A stretch of 64,000 nt of DNA from Pedobacter sp. KBS0701 (GTDB taxonomy: Bacteria > Bacteroidota > Bacteroidia > Sphingobacteriales > Sphingobacteriaceae): positions 4,774,001-4,838,000 of the forward strand of contig NZ_CP042171.1 of NCBI RefSeq assembly GCF_005938645.2, written 5' to 3'. The first letter of the stretch is position 1; each line of letters begins with the position of its first letter. Positions 54,631-63,914 of this stretch are shown here, in pieces. The notes beneath the pieces are model-generated. The model was not told the DNA's origin, ran no database searches, and worked only from the letters and a program-made list of their open reading frames with translations. A program made the translations under genes and the position numbers.

Positions 54631-56049
54631 CTATGATAAAAATGCCTGAGAAAAAGCCAGAAGCTTGTCTTCCTCAAAATGTTTGGCTGTAAATTGTATA
54701 CTTAACGGTAAACCTGCCGCATTATTGCCTATTGGTAAAGCAATTGCCGGATTCCCGCTTAAAGAAGGTAATACGGTAAAAATATCGGCCATATACATTA
54801 CAATTGCATCCTGAACATGATCGCCAATTTTAAAAGCTGCTGTTGGTGCCACAGGAGACAGAATCAAATCATAATCCTGAAGCAAAACGTCCATTTTTTC
54901 TCTGATCAATCGACGAACCTGCTGTGCTTTTTGATAATATGCATCGTAATATCCTGCACTTAAAACAAAAGTACCTAAAAGGATGCGGCGTTTTACTTCT
55001 TCGCCAAAACCTTCGGCGCGGGATAATTTATAAAGTTCATTCAGGGATTTCGCATCCATATTACGATGTCCGTAATGAACGCCATCATAACGCGAAAGAT
55101 TGGAAGAAGCTTCGGCCGTTGTTAAAATGTAATAAGCCGGAACCAGATAATCCAACAGATCAAAAGAAACATACTCAACAGAATGCCCATCAGCCTTAAG
55201 CTGTTCGATTGATTTTAAAATAGCAGATTTGATTTCGGGATCAAGGGCTTCGCTCTCAATAGTTTCCCTTAATACCGCTATTTTTTGTTTTTTACGTTCA
55301 TCCAAATGAGCAGGATAATCGGGTACTGCAGCTGGAGAAACTGTAGAATCATAATCGTCAGCACCAGCTAAAACCTGTAAGAGCAGAGCAGCATCTTCTA
55401 CTGAAGATGTAATGGGCCCAACCTGATCGAAAGAGGAAGCATAAGCAATAACACCGTACCTTGAAATGCGGCCATAAGTCGGTTTAAGTCCAATCTGTCC
55501 GCAAAAAGCAGCTGGTTGTCTTACCGAACCACCGGTATCGGTACCCAGGGCCGACAAACACATATCGGCCTGAACTGCAACAGCAGAGCCGCCTGAAGAT
55601 CCACCCGGAACAAGTTCGGGATTTGCCGCATTTTTAGCAACCCCATAGTATGAAGTTTCATTAGAGCCGCCCATAGCAAATTCATCACAGTTTAAACGGC
55701 CGATAATAACGGCATCTTCCTGTAACAAACGTTGTACAACTGTAGAAGAATATGGGGATACGAAGCCTTCTAGCATTTTTGATGATGCGGTAACAATATG
55801 GCCTTCATAACAGATATTATCTTTAATACCAATTACCATCCCTGCAAGTTTACCTGCAGTGCCTTCTTCTATTTTTTGCTGCACTGCTTTCGCCTGAACT
55901 TCTGCCGATAAAAAAAACACCTCATTAAATGCATTGAGGTGTTCATTATATTCAATTTGCTTAAAGTAATAAGCTAATAAATCGGGTAAAGTTAATTGCT
56001 TTTGCGAAATGAGTGTTTGAATCTCCTTCAGAGAGCTGTATTTCTTCAA
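54631..56049 (-). CDS. gatA: Asp-tRNA(Asn)/Glu-tRNA(Gln) amidotransferase subunit A
   Basis: A 472-residue amidase-signature enzyme providing ammonia for tRNA-dependent Gln/Asn formation with GatB and GatC (not in window). Triad Lys76 (VIGIKDN), cis-Ser151 (GGSSGGSA) and Ser175 (TDTGGSV) are present. The start is TTG at 56049; no ATG lies near, and an in-frame stop precedes it. It follows the two tatA-like genes by 18 bases and may be co-transcribed with them, an unusual partnership. Confidence 0.92.
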   Translation of the reverse strand: MKKYSSLKEIQTLISQKQLTLPDLLAYYFKQIEYNEHLNAFNEVFFLSAEVQAKAVQQKIEEGTAGKLAGMVIGIKDNICYEGHIVTASSKMLEGFVSPYSSTVVQRLLQEDAVIIGRLNCDEFAMGGSNETSYYGVAKNAANPELVPGGSSGGSAVAVQADMCLSALGTDTGGSVRQPAAFCGQIGLKPTYGRISRYGVIAYASSFDQVGPITSSVEDAALLLQVLAGADDYDSTVSPAAVPDYPAHLDERKKQKIAVLRETIESEALDPEIKSAILKSIEQLKADGHSVEYVSFDLLDYLVPAYYILTTAEASSNLSRYDGVHYGHRNMDAKSLNELYKLSRAEGFGEEVKRRILLGTFVLSAGYYDAYYQKAQQVRRLIREKMDVLLQDYDLILSPVAPTAAFKIGDHVQDAIVMYMADIFTVLPSLSGNPAIALPIGNNAAGLPLSIQFTAKHFEEDKLLAFSQAFLS

Positions 56050-56067
56050 AACTAAAAATTATTGCAA

Positions 56068-56268
56068 TTAAACAGTTTTATCGCGGTTAGATGGATCTAC
56101 TTGTTCTCCGTCAACGCCATCTTTACCATCTTTAAATTCTTTAACACCTTTACCTAAACCTCTCATCAGTTCAGGAATTTTTTTACCACCAAATAATAAC
56201 AATACCACTACCGCAATAATGATAATTTCTGGTGTTCCAAGCATTGCTGCTATTGTTGTATTTAACAT
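56068..56268 (-). CDS. tatA: Twin-arginine translocase TatA-like subunit
   Basis: A 66-residue protein: one N-terminal membrane helix (GTPEIIIIAVVVLLLFGGKK), the GGKKIPELMRGLGKG hinge and an amphipathic helix, then an acidic tail. These are the typical TatA features of the pore-forming subunit for export of folded proteins. It is 11 bases after the other TatA-like gene. No tatC is seen here. Confidence 0.88.
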   Translation of the reverse strand: MLNTTIAAMLGTPEIIIIAVVVLLLFGGKKIPELMRGLGKGVKEFKDGKDGVDGEQVDPSNRDKTV

Positions 56269-56279
56269 GATTTTTTTGT

Positions 56280-56642
56280 TTAAACTTTTTCTTTGTCAGT
56301 TACAATTTTCTCATCCGTAGGCTTTGCCAAATCGATATGTGGCACACTTGACTCAACTTTTTCATCAACAGGCGATTCTTCTGTTGGGTGATGACGTTGA
56401 CTATGGGTATTTACAGCTGTTTCTTCCGCTTCTTCTTTATCTAAGTCCATAGCATTAATATTTCTGTGAATTTCACGCTTCACACCATCAGAGGCATCTT
56501 TAAATTCTCTGATCCCTTTCCCCAGTCCTCTTGCCAGTTCAGGTAATTTTTTACCTCCGAACAACAATAGAACTACCACTAAAATGAGCACGATCTCCGA
56601 TCCACCCATATTTAAAAACTCTAATAACGTGCCTTGATACAT
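56280..56642 (-). CDS. Second TatA/TatB-like protein
   Basis: A 120-residue protein with membrane helix (GGSEIVLILVVVLLLFGGKK), the KKLPELARGLGKGIREFKD helix and a longer acidic tail rich in Glu/His. It is a TatA paralogue with an extended C-terminus and could act as TatB or TatE. A GTG at 56645 is possible, but ATG 56642 directly follows it and is preferred. Confidence 0.82.
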   Translation of the reverse strand: MYQGTLLEFLNMGGSEIVLILVVVLLLFGGKKLPELARGLGKGIREFKDASDGVKREIHRNINAMDLDKEEAEETAVNTHSQRHHPTEESPVDEKVESSVPHIDLAKPTDEKIVTDKEKV

Positions 56643-56688
56643 CACTAATATAATTTATACAAATATAGACATTTTAAAAACTATTCTT

Positions 56689-57984
56689 TTATTTACTGAT
56701 CCAGGCTTCCGGATTTAAAGCTGCCTGCCCTCTTCTGATCTGAAACTTCAGCACAGCATCATCACCAGTATTGGCTACAACCCCAATGGTTTGTTTGGTA
56801 TCAACAGAATTACCCACGCTCACACTAACCGATTTTAAATTCTGATAAACCGTAAAGTATTCACCGTGGTTGATCAAAACTACCGTTCTTCCCATCATTA
56901 CCTGAACAGCAGCAACTTTACCTGCAAATACCGCTCTAACCGCCGCCCCATCTGTTGTAGTAATATCTACACCATCGTTGGTATAACTTGCCTGATCTAT
57001 CTTATGCATACCAAACCTTTCGGTTATGGTACCTGTTGCTACCGGCCAGGGTAACCTACCCCTGTTATTTTCAAAGCCCGCCGATAACCTTGCCGCTTCC
57101 GGAGTTGCGGTAAGCAATTCCCCAGTCGATTTTGCTTTAGCTGTAGGGGTAGCAGGAGCTGTTGGTGCAGGTTTATTTTCTGCCTTGGCTTTTGCTGCCG
57201 CAATTCTTGCTTCTTCAGCTGCTTTCCTTCTTGCCTCTTCTGCGGCCTTCCTTCTCGCTTCTTCAATTGCCCGCTGAATTGCAGCACTAATGGCCCTGTC
57301 TATCTGAGCCTGTTGTTTTTTACGACTGGTGATATCCTGTTTAAACTGTTTTTCGTCCTTGCTCAGTTTGTTTAATTCTACTGATTGCTTACTTTTATCT
57401 TTGCTTAAACGCTCACGCTCTCTTTCCTGTTCCTTCAACAGATCACTTTTTTCTCTAAGTGTTTTATCCAGCACTTTAATTTTACCGTTCAGATCTTGCT
57501 GGGTATTTTCAATATATCCGGCCTGTTTTTTACGGTATTGACTAAACTGCTGTAAATATTTGATCCTTTTATATGCCTGGTTAAAATCCTTCGCTGCAAA
57601 AATGAACATCATTTTATCGTACGAATTTCTGTTGCGCTGGGCAAATCGGATCATGCCTGCATACTCTTTTTTAAGATCTCCTAACTGACCTTGTAATGTA
57701 TGTACGGTATTTGTGTTCTGAGAGATTTGGTTATCCAGATTTTTTATTTCAGAGTTAATGGTCCCAATTTTATCCTGGCGCAACCTAATCTGAGCATTTA
57801 TAGTATTAATCTGCTGTATAGTAAGCTTTTTACCACTGGCAGTTTTATTCAAATTCTTCTGAAGCTGTTCGATTTCGCGTTGTATAGCTTCTTTTTTCCT
57901 TCTGAGCTGACTTTCAGTTTGTGCAACAGCCGAAAGTGTTAACACGCTTAAAAAAAGGATAAATAGGAGTTTTTGTAGCTTCAT
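56689..57984 (-). CDS. EnvC-like murein hydrolase activator with degenerate LytM domain
   Basis: A 431-residue exported protein. Signal peptide (LLFILFLSVLTLSAVAQ), a long coiled coil over residues 22-235 and an Ala/Lys-rich linker (EARRKAAEEARRKAAEEARI). The C-terminal M23/LytM domain spans about 320-431. Metal ligands look lost: TNDGVDI where H.GxD is expected, YQNL where YxHL is expected, and LKFQIR where an LHFE motif is expected. This fits a non-catalytic amidase activator in division. Upstream of the tatA genes; a possible -7 box TACTTTTG sits at 57997-57990. Confidence 0.85.
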   Translation of the reverse strand: MKLQKLLFILFLSVLTLSAVAQTESQLRRKKEAIQREIEQLQKNLNKTASGKKLTIQQINTINAQIRLRQDKIGTINSEIKNLDNQISQNTNTVHTLQGQLGDLKKEYAGMIRFAQRNRNSYDKMMFIFAAKDFNQAYKRIKYLQQFSQYRKKQAGYIENTQQDLNGKIKVLDKTLREKSDLLKEQERERERLSKDKSKQSVELNKLSKDEKQFKQDITSRKKQQAQIDRAISAAIQRAIEEARRKAAEEARRKAAEEARIAAAKAKAENKPAPTAPATPTAKAKSTGELLTATPEAARLSAGFENNRGRLPWPVATGTITERFGMHKIDQASYTNDGVDITTTDGAAVRAVFAGKVAAVQVMMGRTVVLINHGEYFTVYQNLKSVSVSVGNSVDTKQTIGVVANTGDDAVLKFQIRRGQAALNPEAWISK

Positions 57985-58171
57985 TAAGCCAAAAGTATAA
58001 AAATTTTATAGTAAAAAGTATTAAAATCGAGATACTAAAGTCATAATTGCTTATTACAAAATCGTCTTCACCTAATCTTCATATCATGCAAAGATTGCCA
58101 AAGTGACCATACTGAAGCAGCAGATACCTTTGGCAAGCCAGTTATAAATATTAAATTATTAAGTCCTAAGC

Positions 58172-58963
58172 TTATTTCACAACCGCAAACCTCTTTGGTA
58201 CATTAAACGGAAAATCGATAGGAACATTGCCATCAATTTTCACAAACTGTAGATCGATGTTTATTTTCTTCGCTTTAGACAGTGTTTTGATCTGTAAAGC
58301 ACTTGGGAATAAAGATTCATTTAACTTCTGATAATCGGAATAGGTAACTTTTAATGCCTGTCCGTTTCTAACGTCATTTAAATTGGTTTCAGATACCTTG
58401 AACAGCGTATTAAAAAGCAGTTTGTAATCTAACTCCGCTTTGCTTCCCGAAACTACCCAAACACCATTTTCCTGTTTAACATCTGATTCTGCAGTTAAAA
58501 ACTCACCCATGGCATTTCCCGTTAAAATAGCCTGGAGCGTATTAAAATTAACCTGTTTGTTGGTGAAATTGTAAATATAACTAAACGGCTTTTTGAGGTA
58601 TTCACTTTTCATCCGGTTCATGATCTTGATGCTATCAGGCGTAATCAAAGCCCTTGCCACCTCCGCCATTCCACCTAAGGCCGTAATACTTACCCAAATG
58701 GTTTCCTTGTCTTTCATTTTGAAATTCATGGTAACGTCATTTGCATCGGTGCCAATAGCTAAAGTTGCTTTTGCTTTTAAAGAAAGTGTATTAAATTTAA
58801 GTTGTTTGCTATTTAATAAGGTTAAGGCTTCGGCTTTTGAATTATCTGTTTTGGTTTCCGTTTTGGTAGGGGGAGCCACAACAATTTCTTTTTTAGGTTT
58901 GCATGCCGAAACAAAAATTACAGCTCCTAACAGGAATGCACTATTTAAAATATTTCTTTTCAT
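58172..58963 (-). CDS. DUF4292-type lipoprotein
   Basis: A 263-residue lipoprotein; lipobox in VIFVSACKPKKE with Cys21. The rest is a beta-rich LolB/LolA-like fold (FNTLSLKAKATLAIGTDAND; VWVSGSKAELDYKLLFN), and IPIDFPFNVPKRFAVV closes it. Such proteins are thought to help lipid or lipoprotein trafficking, which is inference. Its ATG at 58963 overlaps the end of the upstream TPR gene. Confidence 0.78.
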   Translation of the reverse strand: MKRNILNSAFLLGAVIFVSACKPKKEIVVAPPTKTETKTDNSKAEALTLLNSKQLKFNTLSLKAKATLAIGTDANDVTMNFKMKDKETIWVSITALGGMAEVARALITPDSIKIMNRMKSEYLKKPFSYIYNFTNKQVNFNTLQAILTGNAMGEFLTAESDVKQENGVWVVSGSKAELDYKLLFNTLFKVSETNLNDVRNGQALKVTYSDYQKLNESLFPSALQIKTLSKAKKINIDLQFVKIDGNVPIDFPFNVPKRFAVVK

Positions 58964-60638
58964 TTATCTTTTTAATTAATACTTCTGATCCGTTTCCGGA
59001 CTCTTTTGCTTTTTGCCATTGAATTAATGCGGCGTCCTTTTCACCTTTCATAAAAAGTATATCGCCATATCGCTCCAGGTAAACACCATTTTTATTGTTA
59101 TTGTTTTGCAAAGCCTTTTCTATCCATGTTTTCGCCAGATCGTATTTCTGCTGTTTAAACAAAATAAAAGCATAAGTATCTGCAATTGAGGGATTATTTG
59201 GCATTGCATTGGCTGCTGTTTCCGCATATTTCTCCGCCTTTGTTAAGTCATCATTTCTTAACGCCAGATAATACGCATAATTATTCATGATGAGATAATT
59301 ATCGGGCTCCGTTGAAATGGCTTTTTCAAAAGCTGTTTTAGCCAGGGGAAAATTATTCTGGTTGATGTAGATATCGCCCTGAAGGGCATAAATTTGTGCC
59401 TGCAGGCTTTTATTCTCCACATCTAACTGTAAGGATGTTTTTAAATTGTTTTGAGCAGACTCATATTTACCGGTCCTAAACATTGCATAAGCCATGTAGT
59501 AGTATAAACTGGCCTGATTTGGGTAAATGGTTAGCGCTTCATCGCCTACTTTTATAGCATCATCATAATTCCCCAGTAAAGTTTGGATATTAATTACCTG
59601 TTCCCAAACTACATAAACCTGTTCGTTAAGTTTCAAAGCAGCCTGATATTGGCCCAATGCCTCTTTCAGGTTATTCTGCTGATAAAGTACATCGCCATAA
59701 AGTGCTAATGCTTTTGCTTCAGTCGGATTTTTCTCTGCAACTAACTTACTCAGTTCACTTACATTTTTAGCAATAACAGGCTGGTTAAGTTTCGGAAAAA
59801 GTGCTGCAATAATCTTTACCTTTTCAGCAAGCGGCATTTCATCACTTTGGAAAGCCAATTTTAAGGATGAAAATGCAGCGTCATCATTTTTCTGCTTGCG
59901 GTAAATATCGGCCAGAGCCAGGTTTACCTCAAAATTATTCGGTTCCAGCTGCCGGGCTTTGGTTAATACCTTTAATGCTTCCGGATCATTTCCTTTTTGT
60001 AAAAGCAAACCTGCTGCGTATAAATAGTTCTTTACATCCGCCTGGTTACCTTCCAATAATTTTACAATATCACTTTCTGTTGCACTTCCATTTGCCTGAA
60101 AGCGCTTTCTGGCATTCGTCAGGTCTCTTGAATCGCCAAATTTAACCTGGATTTCATCATAAGTTTTTTTTGCAGCATCTAACTGATTAGCTAAAAACTG
60201 GGCATTGGCCTTATCAAAATAATAGGCATCATTTTCGGGATCAATGCGGATCAACTGATTAAAAACCTCAATCAGTTCGGGCATTTGATTGCTGCGCTTG
60301 TATATCTCACCGAGTAAGCGCCAGTACCATAAATTACCAGTATTTAATTTGATTGCCTGTTTGATGTTCTGTTCGGCCTCGCTAAGTTTATCTAAACGGA
60401 GATTGGCATTGGCCAGCTCGAAATAAGCGGCATGGTTATTTGGATCTAATCCAACAATTTTATTAAAATTGGTAGAGGCGACAGCATAATTTTCAGACAT
60501 TTTCTCCCGCAGACCGGCAAAAAACAATTGCTTTACCATATTGCTATCACGGTTGGTACCTGGTACAACCGTTCCCTGCCCAAAAGCCTGGAAGCTAATC
60601 AAAGTGGCTCCAACAAGAAAATGTACTTTGTATTTCAT
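58941..60638 (-). CDS. Tetratricopeptide-repeat protein
   Basis: A 565-residue exported TPR protein. Signal peptide (VHFLVGATLISFQAFGQG), then many TPR units (YFELANANLRLDKLSEAEQN; LYQQNNLKEALGQYQAALKL; ADTYAFILFKQQKYDLAKTW). A scaffold for periplasmic complexes is likely. The frame can start at TTG 60650, but ATG 60638 is preferred. TAATTTTG at 60660-60653 may be the -7 box. The next gene overlaps by 23 bases. Confidence 0.88.
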   Translation of the reverse strand: MKYKVHFLVGATLISFQAFGQGTVVPGTNRDSNMVKQLFFAGLREKMSENYAVASTNFNKIVGLDPNNHAAYFELANANLRLDKLSEAEQNIKQAIKLNTGNLWYWRLLGEIYKRSNQMPELIEVFNQLIRIDPENDAYYFDKANAQFLANQLDAAKKTYDEIQVKFGDSRDLTNARKRFQANGSATESDIVKLLEGNQADVKNYLYAAGLLLQKGNDPEALKVLTKARQLEPNNFEVNLALADIYRKQKNDDAAFSSLKLAFQSDEMPLAEKVKIIAALFPKLNQPVIAKNVSELSKLVAEKNPTEAKALALYGDVLYQQNNLKEALGQYQAALKLNEQVYVVWEQVINIQTLLGNYDDAIKVGDEALTIYPNQASLYYYMAYAMFRTGKYESAQNNLKTSLQLDVENKSLQAQIYALQGDIYINQNNFPLAKTAFEKAISTEPDNYLIMNNYAYYLALRNDDLTKAEKYAETAANAMPNNPSIADTYAFILFKQQKYDLAKTWIEKALQNNNNKNGVYLERYGDILFMKGEKDAALIQWQKAKESGNGSEVLIKKINEKKYFK

Positions 60639-60696
60639 ATCATTTATCAATCCAAAATTAACTCCAGACTAAGGACTTATGACTTAGGACTGTTGA

Positions 60697-61128
60697 CTAT
60701 TTCCCCGTATGTCCGTAACCGCCTTCGCCGCGTGCAGTTTCTCCTAATTGTTCAACGGTTTGCCAGCTTACAGTTTCGTGTTTGGCCACTATCATTTGTG
60801 CAATCCTATCGCCATTAACGATTTTAAAATCTGTATCCGATAAATTTACCAATAATACTTTTATTTCGCCACGGTAATCAGCATCAATTGTACCTGGTGA
60901 ATTTACAATGCTGATGCCGTGCTTATAGGCCAGGCCGCTTCTTGGTCTGATCTGTGCTTCGTAACCAATAGGCAGTTCGATAAACAAACCCGTTGGTACT
61001 AACAGACGTTGTAAAGGTTTAAGTATTATTTCTTCTGTGATGGCTGCCCTTAAATCCATTCCTGCCGCATTTGCAGTTTCGTACTGAGGAAGCGGGTGCC
61101 CGGATGTATTGATGATTTTTATTTCCAT
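60697..61128 (-). CDS. dut: dUTP diphosphatase
   Basis: A 143-residue trimeric dUTPase keeping uracil out of DNA. The five motifs are present: AAGMDLRA near 21-28, the RPRSGLAYKHGI segment near 61-72 (contains RSGLA), GTIDADYRGEI near 79-89, NGDRIAQMIV near 103-112, and the C-terminal ARGEGGYGHTGK arm. A repetitive spacer (GACTTATGACTTAGGACTG-like) separates it from the TPR gene. Confidence 0.95.
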   Translation of the reverse strand: MEIKIINTSGHPLPQYETANAAGMDLRAAITEEIILKPLQRLLVPTGLFIELPIGYEAQIRPRSGLAYKHGISIVNSPGTIDADYRGEIKVLLVNLSDTDFKIVNGDRIAQMIVAKHETVSWQTVEQLGETARGEGGYGHTGK

Positions 61129-61209
61129 TCTTTTTTATAATTGGATGCCCAGGTTGATAGTTCATAATTTAATGGCCATTGACCATGAACCAATAATTAT
61201 AAATATTTT

Positions 61210-62691
61210 TTAACCCTTCTTTAGCATTTTCATTACATTATTCTTCTCAAAATAGAAAATACCCAGGAGAAATAACACTAAAATGCCATTCCCGATGTAA
61301 ATGTTGCGTTTAAAAACCCAAAAAGATAAGTATACCATCACAATAGAAACCAATACATAGACACTCATTGCTTTAAGTTTATAAGGTATGGGGTAATGTT
61401 TTTGTCCGAGTAAATAAGAAATAACCATAATGATAAAATAGGCAAACATTGATACCCATGCAGAACCCATATAACTAAATTTAGGAATCAGGATAATGTT
61501 CATGATGATGGTGAAAACAGCGCCGACCAAAGAGATATATAGGCCGTACCTGGTTTGATCGGATAAACGGTACCATACCGATAAATTCATATAAATACCT
61601 AAACAAACATAGCCGAACAACAAAAACGGAACTGCGTTGAGCCCCACCCAATACCTTGAATTGATGAAATATTTGATGATTTCGATATTGGCTGTTAAGC
61701 CTACAAAAAGGATGGATAAAGCAAGTACAAAGTAATATAAAATGTTAGCATAGGTTTGTTTTGCATTTGCATTTTTAGCGTGACTAAAGAAAAATGGTTC
61801 GGCACCTAACCTAAAGGCCGTATTAAAAATACTGATGAAGATGGCCAGCTTACATACGGCCCCGTAGATACCAACATCATGATTGGCAATACTTGCTGGC
61901 AGGTACTTACCCAATAAAATTTTGTCTAAATTTTCATTGATAATAAATGATAAATTGGCCACCAAAACAGGCCAGCTATATCCCAGCATATTGTTAAATA
62001 AGCTTTTATTAAACTTAAACTGGATTTCCAAAAACTGTGGAATAAGCATAAGCAGCGTGACAATGCTCGCGATTAAATTGGCTACGAATACATACCCCAC
62101 CCAACGGCCTTTATACCACGAAGTGAACCATCCGCTCAAGATATCATGTTTGATGAGGAACGGGATAACGTAAATAAACACCAGGTTTAAGCCCACAAAT
62201 GTGCCTATATTGAGAAACTTGATTAAGCTATATTTAAATGGCTTTCCATCGGCCCTTAATTTGGCGAATGGAATTACACTGATGGCATCCACAAATAAAA
62301 TCCATGCGAAATAATGTACATAAGATTTTTGGTCAGCCAATTCTGCGATGTTTCCGTCTAATGTATACCTGGCCAGGTAATCGGAAAAAATTAATGCGGT
62401 GATTAAAAACAGGGTTGATATAAAAGCAATTACTAAAAAGCTATTGTTATATACTTCCTGCTTCCGATCTTCATGTTTATTTAAATACCTGAAAAAAGTG
62501 GTTTCCATCCCAAAAGCCAGTATTGGATTGATGATGGACACGTAACTGAACATTTTGGTAAAAACACCATAAACTCCAGGAGCGAAAACACCCGTGTAAA
62601 CAGGCGTTAAAATAAAATTGAACAACCGGGAAAAAATGGTACTAATACCATAAATCATGGTTTGCCCGAGAAACTTTTTATATACAGACAT
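61210..62691 (-). CDS. Polysaccharide flippase (Wzx/MurJ-like MOP family)
   Basis: A 493-residue integral membrane protein with about 12-14 helices. The N-terminus FLGQTMIYGISTIFSRLFNF, followed by ILTPVYTGVFAPGVYGVFTK, is typical of MOP-superfamily lipid-linked oligosaccharide flippases. Further segments: GYSWPVLVANLSFIINENLD and FSYMGSAWVSMFAYFI. It probably flips undecaprenyl-linked glycans for surface polysaccharide. No glycosyltransferases are adjacent. Confidence 0.88.
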   Translation of the reverse strand: MSVYKKFLGQTMIYGISTIFSRLFNFILTPVYTGVFAPGVYGVFTKMFSYVSIINPILAFGMETTFFRYLNKHEDRKQEVYNNSFLVIAFISTLFLITALIFSDYLARYTLDGNIAELADQKSYVHYFAWILFVDAISVIPFAKLRADGKPFKYSLIKFLNIGTFVGLNLVFIYVIPFLIKHDILSGWFTSWYKGRWVGYVFVANLIASIVTLLMLIPQFLEIQFKFNKSLFNNMLGYSWPVLVANLSFIINENLDKILLGKYLPASIANHDVGIYGAVCKLAIFISIFNTAFRLGAEPFFFSHAKNANAKQTYANILYYFVLALSILFVGLTANIEIIKYFINSRYWVGLNAVPFLLFGYVCLGIYMNLSVWYRLSDQTRYGLYISLVGAVFTIIMNIILIPKFSYMGSAWVSMFAYFIIMVISYLLGQKHYPIPYKLKAMSVYVLVSIVMVYLSFWVFKRNIYIGNGILVLFLLGIFYFEKNNVMKMLKKG

Positions 62692-62760
62692 TTATGATTG
62701 AGATTTGAGCATTGCGTATTGAGATAAGTTCCATACCGGAACAAATAGCAATTCAGCAAT

Positions 62761-63033
62761 TTATTTTCTTAAGACTTCAAAATTACGATAGTTTTTCACT
62801 TCGCCATCGCTCACCGCCACATTTTCTACACGTGAGCGGTCAGGGCCTTCATTGCACCAGTTTAGAAATTCTTCCAAAAAAATTTCTTCGCCTTCCGCTT
62901 CTATATAAACCGATCCGTCTTTTTCGTTCCTTACAAAACCATTTACCATCATTTGGTTGGCAATAATTTTAGTAGTTTCTCTAAAGCCAACGCCCTGTAC
63001 TTTGCCTGTTACTTTTATATTGAGATGTTTCAT
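62761..63033 (-). CDS. acyP: Acylphosphatase
   Basis: A 90-residue acylphosphatase that hydrolyses carboxyl-phosphate bonds. Catalytic Arg18 in KVQGVGFRETT and Asn36 in VNGFVRNEKDGSV, with the usual ferredoxin-like beta-alpha-beta order. Its -7 box TACCTTTG lies at 63073-63066 (minus strand). Confidence 0.94.
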   Translation of the reverse strand: MKHLNIKVTGKVQGVGFRETTKIIANQMMVNGFVRNEKDGSVYIEAEGEEIFLEEFLNWCNEGPDRSRVENVAVSDGEVKNYRNFEVLRK

Positions 63034-63065
63034 TTATTGTTGTAAAGTTGAAATGTTTACTGTTG

Positions 63066-63073
63066 CAAAGGTA
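63066..63073 (-). promoter_or_regulatory. -7 box of acyP
   Basis: TACCTTTG on the minus strand, 33 bases before the ATG at 63033. The rest of 63034-63400 has the repeat at 63224-63245 and no gene. Confidence 0.45.
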
Positions 63074-63223
63074 AATGAATTATAACAATTCTTTAACACC
63101 TGTTCATGATGGCACCAAGCTGATGTAATGGAGCTATACCCATTTGTTTGGTTATACAAAATCAATTACGTTTTATCTTAGAGCTACAAGAGCCTATTTA
63201 AATTAAATAAAATTTATTTTGTA

Positions 63224-63245
63224 TGTCAGTCTGAGCGTAGTCGAA
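63224..63245 (-). repeat. Interspersed 22-base word, copy 4 (inverted)
   Basis: TGTCAGTCTGAGCGTAGTCG plus AA, the reverse complement of the words at 30489-30510, 30710-30731 and 41121-41142. Confidence 0.55.
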
Positions 63246-63424
63246 TATGAATTGTAAAATAAAGTTGAAACTTAAAGGAGTATCAATAGCCGAAGTGAGT
63301 TTATAAAAGAACGGGGTAATTATCTGCCAAATCAAAAATTATAATTAGACTGGTTATCATTAACACTAATTTTTCCGGATTAGGCTAACATTTAGGTAAT
63401 TTGAATTTTAAAACGGAGACGATA

Positions 63425-63790
63425 ATGAGTGTACATATAGGATTGATGATCTGGAAGGAAATGAAAACCAAAGAGATTTCTGTTTCCCTATTCGCAGAAA
63501 AAATGGCCATTAGCAAAACCAAAGCACAGGAAATCATCAATAGTCCAAGCCTGGATGTTTCACTGCTTGCCAATGTGAGTGAAATACTGGGCTACAATTT
63601 TTTCAGCTATTACGAAAAGGGTAAACTATTTTCGGAGTTTAGTAAAAAGGAAACGCAGGCATCAGCAGAAGAGATCAAAAGGCTAAAAAGCCTGCTAAGC
63701 GAGAAAAATAAAGCCATCGAACTTAAGGATAAAATAATCCAAAACCTCTCACATACCGTTTCTTTACTCGAAAAAGTCCAATACCGTTAA
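63425..63790 (+). CDS. Small protein with HTH-like start and coiled-coil end
   Basis: A 121-residue protein. Residues about 10-60 (IWKEMKTKEISVSLFAEKMA; ISKTKAQEIINSPSLDVSLL) look like an XRE-type helix-turn-helix, and residues 75-120 (EEIKRLKSLLSEKNKAIELK) predict a coiled coil. It may be a DNA-binding regulator; the family is not firmly recognised. ATG 63425 follows GGAG at 63415 and is preferred over TTG 63401. Confidence 0.6.
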   Translation: MSVHIGLMIWKEMKTKEISVSLFAEKMAISKTKAQEIINSPSLDVSLLANVSEILGYNFFSYYEKGKLFSEFSKKETQASAEEIKRLKSLLSEKNKAIELKDKIIQNLSHTVSLLEKVQYR

Positions 63791-63914
63791 TTGGAAGCAT
63801 GATTGTTGTCGAATAAGTCTTTCAAAGAACAACAACACTACCAATCATCCATTTAGCCCCAAAACCAATAGATGTGGTGAGATAAGCCTTATAATTGCAT
63901 AATACGATGTTGAT

